DNA from: Euryarchaeota archaeon UBA501 | GTDB lineage: Archaea > Thermoplasmatota > Poseidoniia > Poseidoniales > Thalassarchaeaceae | Assembly (NCBI GenBank): GCA_002505685.1 | Contig: DAVT01000004.1 | Coordinates: forward strand, 2,536 to 10,834 | DNA length: 8,299 nucleotides | Reading direction: 5' to 3' | Part shown: positions 5,582 through 8,299 of the stretch, piece by piece | How positions within the stretch are numbered: position 1 is the stretch's first letter | Layout of the letters: each line of letters opens with the position of its first letter | Translations under genes and position numbers: made by a program | The notes under the pieces: model-generated | The model's database searches: none | The model's input: the letters and a program-made list of their open reading frames with translations, nothing else | Told to the model about the DNA's origin: nothing

Positions 5582-6552
5582 CGTCGATTTGTCCATGGCA
5601 TGAAAATTGACTTCACAATGTGTGTCGCAACGTCAGGATTTTCATCCAACCTTCGCATGCTATACTCATACCATCTGCTCCCATATGGGATGTAGATACG
5701 GGTACGATGGCCCTCTTTGGCCAGTTTCCTGCGAATGTTTCCACGGACGCCGAGTAACATTTGGAATTCATACCCTGGGCCCTTTCCAGTTCGTTTGCCC
5801 CCGGCATTCTCCCGAGGATCGGTCAGTTCAGTACCCATGTCTCTCTTTTCAAGTGCAGATAGGGTGTGCTGAATTACTGGCAAATCATGTGATGCGATAC
5901 CGACATAGGCTCCAGCATCTAGCATTTGGTCAATGTGTGAATTCAGCGCGTCTACGATTTCCTGATAACCTGTCAAAGCGATGGATTCAGGTTCAAGGTA
6001 CACTCCTTTGCAAATTCGGAAGTCCGCTGCCCCTCCCAATTGAGTACAAATGGAATCTATGTCATCAGAAGTTCTGAGTAGTCTCGATTGGAGGACTGTA
6101 CCCACATTTTTCAGTCCTTTTTGGTGCATGGAAAGCACGATGTCGATGGTGGATTGTGTTACGCGGTGATCTTCCATATCTAACCTGACAAAAATATCGT
6201 TCTTAGCCGCATTTTCCAGCAACCTCTCAATGTTTTGGTAGGCTGCCTTTTCATCGATGAGGAGGCCAAATGCTGTCGGTTTGATACTGAGGTTTGCATC
6301 TAAATTGTGCTCGACAATCGCATCCAAAACACGATCATATTCGTCAATGAAAAATTGTGCTTCATCCAGAGTGGATATTTCCTCTCCGAGAACATCAACT
6401 GTGAAGCATGCACCTTCTGAACTGAGTTTCTTCATCACGGATACTGCGCTGGATATGTCTTTTCCAGCAACGTACCGTTTGGCAACCGCTGCGACCATGA
6501 AACGTGGCATACACTTTGTAATCGTGACCATGAATCTGCCGAATGCGCCCAT
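5578..6552 (-). CDS. putA: Monofunctional proline dehydrogenase
   Basis: This FAD enzyme oxidises L-proline to delta-1-pyrroline-5-carboxylate and passes electrons to the quinone or respiratory pool, the first step of proline catabolism to glutamate. The 324-residue length fits single-domain bacterial-type ProDH. Visible landmarks are KRYVAGK near the N terminus, SIKPTAFG (residues 89-96, with the catalytic-barrel lysine Lys91), VRLDMED (122-128), RICKGVYLEP (179-188), ASHD (220-223), EFQMLLGVR (262-270) and the signature YIPYGSRWYEYSMRRLDEN (287-305) whose paired arginines bind the proline carboxylate. The ATG at 6552 follows a strong GGAGGTG site and is preferred to the upstream in-frame GTG at 6591. 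No P5C dehydrogenase or proline transporter lies in the window. A probable beta-propeller gene sits 51 bases upstream on the same strand, so they may share a transcript. The gene name prodh/putA is by family; putA often denotes the bifunctional protein. Confidence 0.94.
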   Translation of the reverse strand: MGAFGRFMVTITKCMPRFMVAAVAKRYVAGKDISSAVSVMKKLSSEGACFTVDVLGEEISTLDEAQFFIDEYDRVLDAIVEHNLDANLSIKPTAFGLLIDEKAAYQNIERLLENAAKNDIFVRLDMEDHRVTQSTIDIVLSMHQKGLKNVGTVLQSRLLRTSDDIDSICTQLGGAADFRICKGVYLEPESIALTGYQEIVDALNSHIDQMLDAGAYVGIASHDLPVIQHTLSALEKRDMGTELTDPRENAGGKRTGKGPGYEFQMLLGVRGNIRRKLAKEGHRTRIYIPYGSRWYEYSMRRLDENPDVATHIVKSIFMPWTNRR

Positions 6553-6557
6553 CTGCA

Positions 6558-6564
6558 CACCTCC
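6558..6564 (-). promoter_or_regulatory. Strong ribosome-binding site GGAGGTG for proline dehydrogenase
   Basis: On the minus strand GGAGGTG ends 5 nt before ATG 6552. It is the longest match to the archaeal anti-Shine-Dalgarno in the window and decides the start over GTG 6591. It suggests that this gene, though second in its probable operon, is translated efficiently and independently. Confidence 0.85.
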
Positions 6565-6603
6565 GTTGCGCCCCCAACAATCAGGGAGCACCTTGACAAT
6601 TGC

Positions 6604-7563
6604 TTATGCATCATCCCCTGAAATTGCAAAGGGCGACCACTGACCACTGTTGTCCAAAACCCAGAAACCTTCCTCGCCTCGATCCAAAATCTTGCAACCT
6701 ATTTCCTGCCGTGATACGTCAACGGGTTCCGTGTCGAATCTGCTTTCTGGCCAAAGCAAATCTTGTCGCCAGCCAGTAATCATCCATGTCCCATTGTTGA
6801 AAATTGCATCCTGAACGGGGCCCTTCACATTGACCACCGCAATCTTCTCTTTCTCAGAATTCCACCATGCCATGCGGTTTTCGCTCAGACCAACCAACCA
6901 GTTTCCCCCATCTCCATGCCAAACTTCGTTGGTACTCGATTTGAATTGATGAATTCCTTTTCTGAGTACATCCCCACTTGAACCTTCAATTTCTGCCCAG
7001 CCGCCTCCAAGAGAAAATGCCCATATCGAATTGTCCACTGAAATCAGATCGACAAGGACATCGCCATCAGGTAAATCGCCCAATAAATCCCACGAGAGTG
7101 GTTTTTGGCGCCAAATTTCTCTTGAATCGATTCCAATCCGGTATATTCCACGGTGATGTGTACAGAATACGATGTCCTGTTCGTGTTCACAAATGGCCAA
7201 CGGTTCCGCATCAAGAATATGGGACCATACGGAACCAGCGACGTGATGGTGATCAGATTTCCCTGAATCAACGGCCACTCGTAAATCAGACATCTCAATC
7301 CCTGATTCAATAGGCTCTCGTAAGTCAATCAATGCCAATCTAGCAAGGGAAAGATCTCTTTCAATCCATGTTGAGACAAGAAAATGTTCACCCACAATAG
7401 CTGAATTGGTGATTTTCCCGGGGAAAGGATGGTGAATGGGATCAAGAGCATTCAGGCGTTTTGGATGTAGCAAGCAAAGACCGCCCTCTGTGTCGATGTG
7501 CACCAATCTTTCTCCTCTTGCCAAAAGTTGGCTTGGCGGAGTCGGGGTTTCTGGCATAGACAT
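6604..7563 (-). CDS. Probable beta-propeller protein of unknown function
   Basis: I do not recognise the family. From ATG 7563 the product has 319 residues with no signal peptide or membrane segment, so it is probably cytoplasmic. The sequence is rich in short beta strands broken by turns and tryptophans, in a pattern typical of WD/PQQ-like propellers: GLCLLHP, HFLVSTWIER, LARLALIDL, DIVFCTHHRGIYRIGI, SIWAFSLGGGWAEI, NWLVGLSENRMAWW, GTWMITGW and EGFWVLDNSGQW. At least five or six such units can be seen; I cannot count blades reliably. A histidine cluster (SDHHHV) lies near the middle of the first half. The start is uncertain: ATG 7563, ATG 7557 and ATG 7590 are all in frame and none has a strong ribosome-binding site; a TTG at 7641 would extend into the opposite gene's start and is unlikely. 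It lies 51 bases upstream of proline dehydrogenase on the same strand. Confidence 0.75.
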   Translation of the reverse strand: MSMPETPTPPSQLLARGERLVHIDTEGGLCLLHPKRLNALDPIHHPFPGKITNSAIVGEHFLVSTWIERDLSLARLALIDLREPIESGIEMSDLRVAVDSGKSDHHHVAGSVWSHILDAEPLAICEHEQDIVFCTHHRGIYRIGIDSREIWRQKPLSWDLLGDLPDGDVLVDLISVDNSIWAFSLGGGWAEIEGSSGDVLRKGIHQFKSSTNEVWHGDGGNWLVGLSENRMAWWNSEKEKIAVVNVKGPVQDAIFNNGTWMITGWRQDLLWPESRFDTEPVDVSRQEIGCKILDRGEEGFWVLDNSGQWSPFAISGDDA

Positions 7564-7640
7564 CAGACCTTGGCAGGGGCTGGGATTCATGAATGAATGG
7601 GCGGAGAATACTGAAGACAAATGACCTCTTGCCCTGAACA
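7564..7640. promoter_or_regulatory. Divergent intergenic region, probable promoters for the propeller and deacylase genes
   Basis: This 77-base gap separates divergent starts at 7563 (minus) and 7641 (plus), so both promoters should be here or just inside the genes. The only AT-rich element is AGAATACTGAA at about 7605-7615, which reads AGTATTCT on the other strand. Its centre is about 32 bases before ATG 7641, which would give a leaderless or nearly leaderless deacylase transcript, in agreement with the missing ribosome-binding site there. The match to an archaeal TATA box is weak. Confidence 0.35.
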
Positions 7641-8299
7641 ATGGTGACTTTACTCATCGTTTCCGAACCTGACATTGCGTCAACCATCCAAGGGGATGCA
7701 CTGCTTTCTAGAGGGGGTTGGCTATCATGTGACTCTATCGAAGAGGGACGTGTTTGGAAACATGAAAGCGCGGAAGTTTGTCTTTGGTGGTTTCAGCATC
7801 GTGTTCTGATGGAAGACGATTTGGATCAGCGCTTTGAAAATGGCTACAAGCAATCTGTTAGCGAAGTCATCTTCCTTTCGAGACATTATGCGGCAAGTGG
7901 ACGACCTAGTCTTACCTTGCACGTCATTGGTGTACCTGGAGAAACTCCTCGGGGCGAGGTTGCAGAATTCGGCGGAATCAAAGGAAATGTGGTGCTTCCC
8001 AACACCAGATTTGCATCATGGTACAGATTGATGTGTGAAGCCGCACATAAGCATGAGTTGGTACCTGAATTTGAATTGACGATAGAGACCACTCATCACG
8101 GACCTTGCCTATCTGTGCCCACGATGTTCATCGAAATCGGCTCTTCCGAATCCCATTGGAATCGAAGGGATGCTGCCGAGGCTTGGGCTGATGTTATTGA
8201 GAACGGTTTGGGTTTGGATGGAGGTGCAGGAATTGGAGATTGGAATGCGCTTAGCACTGACGTGAAAAAGCAAGCAAAAATCATGGTAGGAATTGGAGG
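7641..8299 (+). CDS. dtdA: D-aminoacyl-tRNA deacylase, archaeal GEK1/DTD2 type (3' end outside window)
   Basis: The frame from ATG 7641 stays open for 219 codons to the window end. The enzyme hydrolyses D-amino acids from mischarged tRNA (classically D-Tyr-tRNA), keeping them out of translation; archaeal members are zinc enzymes. Family blocks in order are VIFLSRHYA (residues 76-84), LTLHVIG (91-97), ETTHHGP (149-155), PTMFIEIGSSE (160-170) followed by W173, and VGIGG (216 onward) at the edge, where the family continues into GGHYAP. The THHGP and EIGSSE blocks are intact. The block usually read as THVTGN in archaeal homologues is LHVIGVP here, and the first 70 residues look divergent. There is no ribosome-binding site before the ATG, so the mRNA may be leaderless. 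The gene is divergent from the propeller gene. Roughly the last fifth of the protein is missing. Confidence 0.92.
   Translation, partial: MVTLLIVSEPDIASTIQGDALLSRGGWLSCDSIEEGRVWKHESAEVCLWWFQHRVLMEDDLDQRFENGYKQSVSEVIFLSRHYAASGRPSLTLHVIGVPGETPRGEVAEFGGIKGNVVLPNTRFASWYRLMCEAAHKHELVPEFELTIETTHHGPCLSVPTMFIEIGSSESHWNRRDAAEAWADVIENGLGLDGGAGIGDWNALSTDVKKQAKIMVGIG

Noticed and set aside
5679..5690. 12-bp perfect palindrome TCCCATATGGGA, a possible operator
   Set aside because: It falls in the codons for the invariant IPYG motif of proline dehydrogenase near the 3' end of the gene, far from any promoter.
5607..6077. 156-codon plus-strand open frame opposite proline dehydrogenase
   Set aside because: It is fully antisense to a clear ProDH catalytic domain, has irregular cysteine/histidine-rich composition and no ribosome-binding site.
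1..8299. Search for CRISPR repeats, tRNA genes, insertion-sequence ends and phage or defence genes
   Set aside because: No direct repeat arrays, tRNA-like cloverleaf landmarks, transposase or defence-family motifs were seen on either strand by eye.

Overview
The window looks like a compact archaeal chromosome segment, most likely euryarchaeal and plausibly from a marine group II (Poseidoniales-type) relative. The case rests on three protein families that are archaeal or nearly so (an HVO_0476-type zinc-finger protein, a DUF531 domain and an archaeal GEK1/DTD2-type D-aminoacyl-tRNA deacylase), and on GGTGA or GGAGGTG ribosome-binding sites 5-6 nt before most starts. The lineage below Euryarchaeota is an inference. 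No tRNA, rRNA, CRISPR array, insertion sequence or phage gene is visible, and no gap between genes exceeds about 80 bases.

Layout. (1) Bases 1-2578, plus strand: the 3' end of a cysteine-rich zinc-ribbon-like gene, a SufS-type cysteine desulfurase (198-1421) and a membrane-anchored subtilisin-like protease (1421-2578). Their tight junctions indicate one operon. (2) Bases 2575-3393, minus strand: a divergent class I O-methyltransferase-like protein, convergent with the protease by 4 bases. (3) Bases 3406-5581, plus strand: the HVO_0476-type zinc-finger gene, overlapped by a gene that joins a long helical-repeat region to a C-terminal DUF531 domain with SPOUT-like sequence features. (4) Bases 5578-7563, minus strand: a WD/PQQ-like probable beta-propeller gene (upstream in transcription) followed by proline dehydrogenase, again convergent by 4 bases. 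(5) From 7641 to the window end, plus strand: the first 219 codons of the D-aminoacyl-tRNA deacylase.

How the parts relate. Most of the genes are housekeeping: sulfur mobilisation, proline catabolism and D-aminoacyl-tRNA proofreading. The least explained part is the translationally coupled pair at 3406-5581, a zinc-ribbon protein followed by a helical-repeat/DUF531 fusion, which is a reasonable candidate for an uncharacterised RNA-binding or RNA-modifying module. The protease coupled to a stand-alone SufS and the propeller protein coupled to proline dehydrogenase are also unusual pairings. Packing is very tight: two convergent pairs overlap at the same TTAG tetranucleotide, and one divergent pair is separated by only 12 bases.
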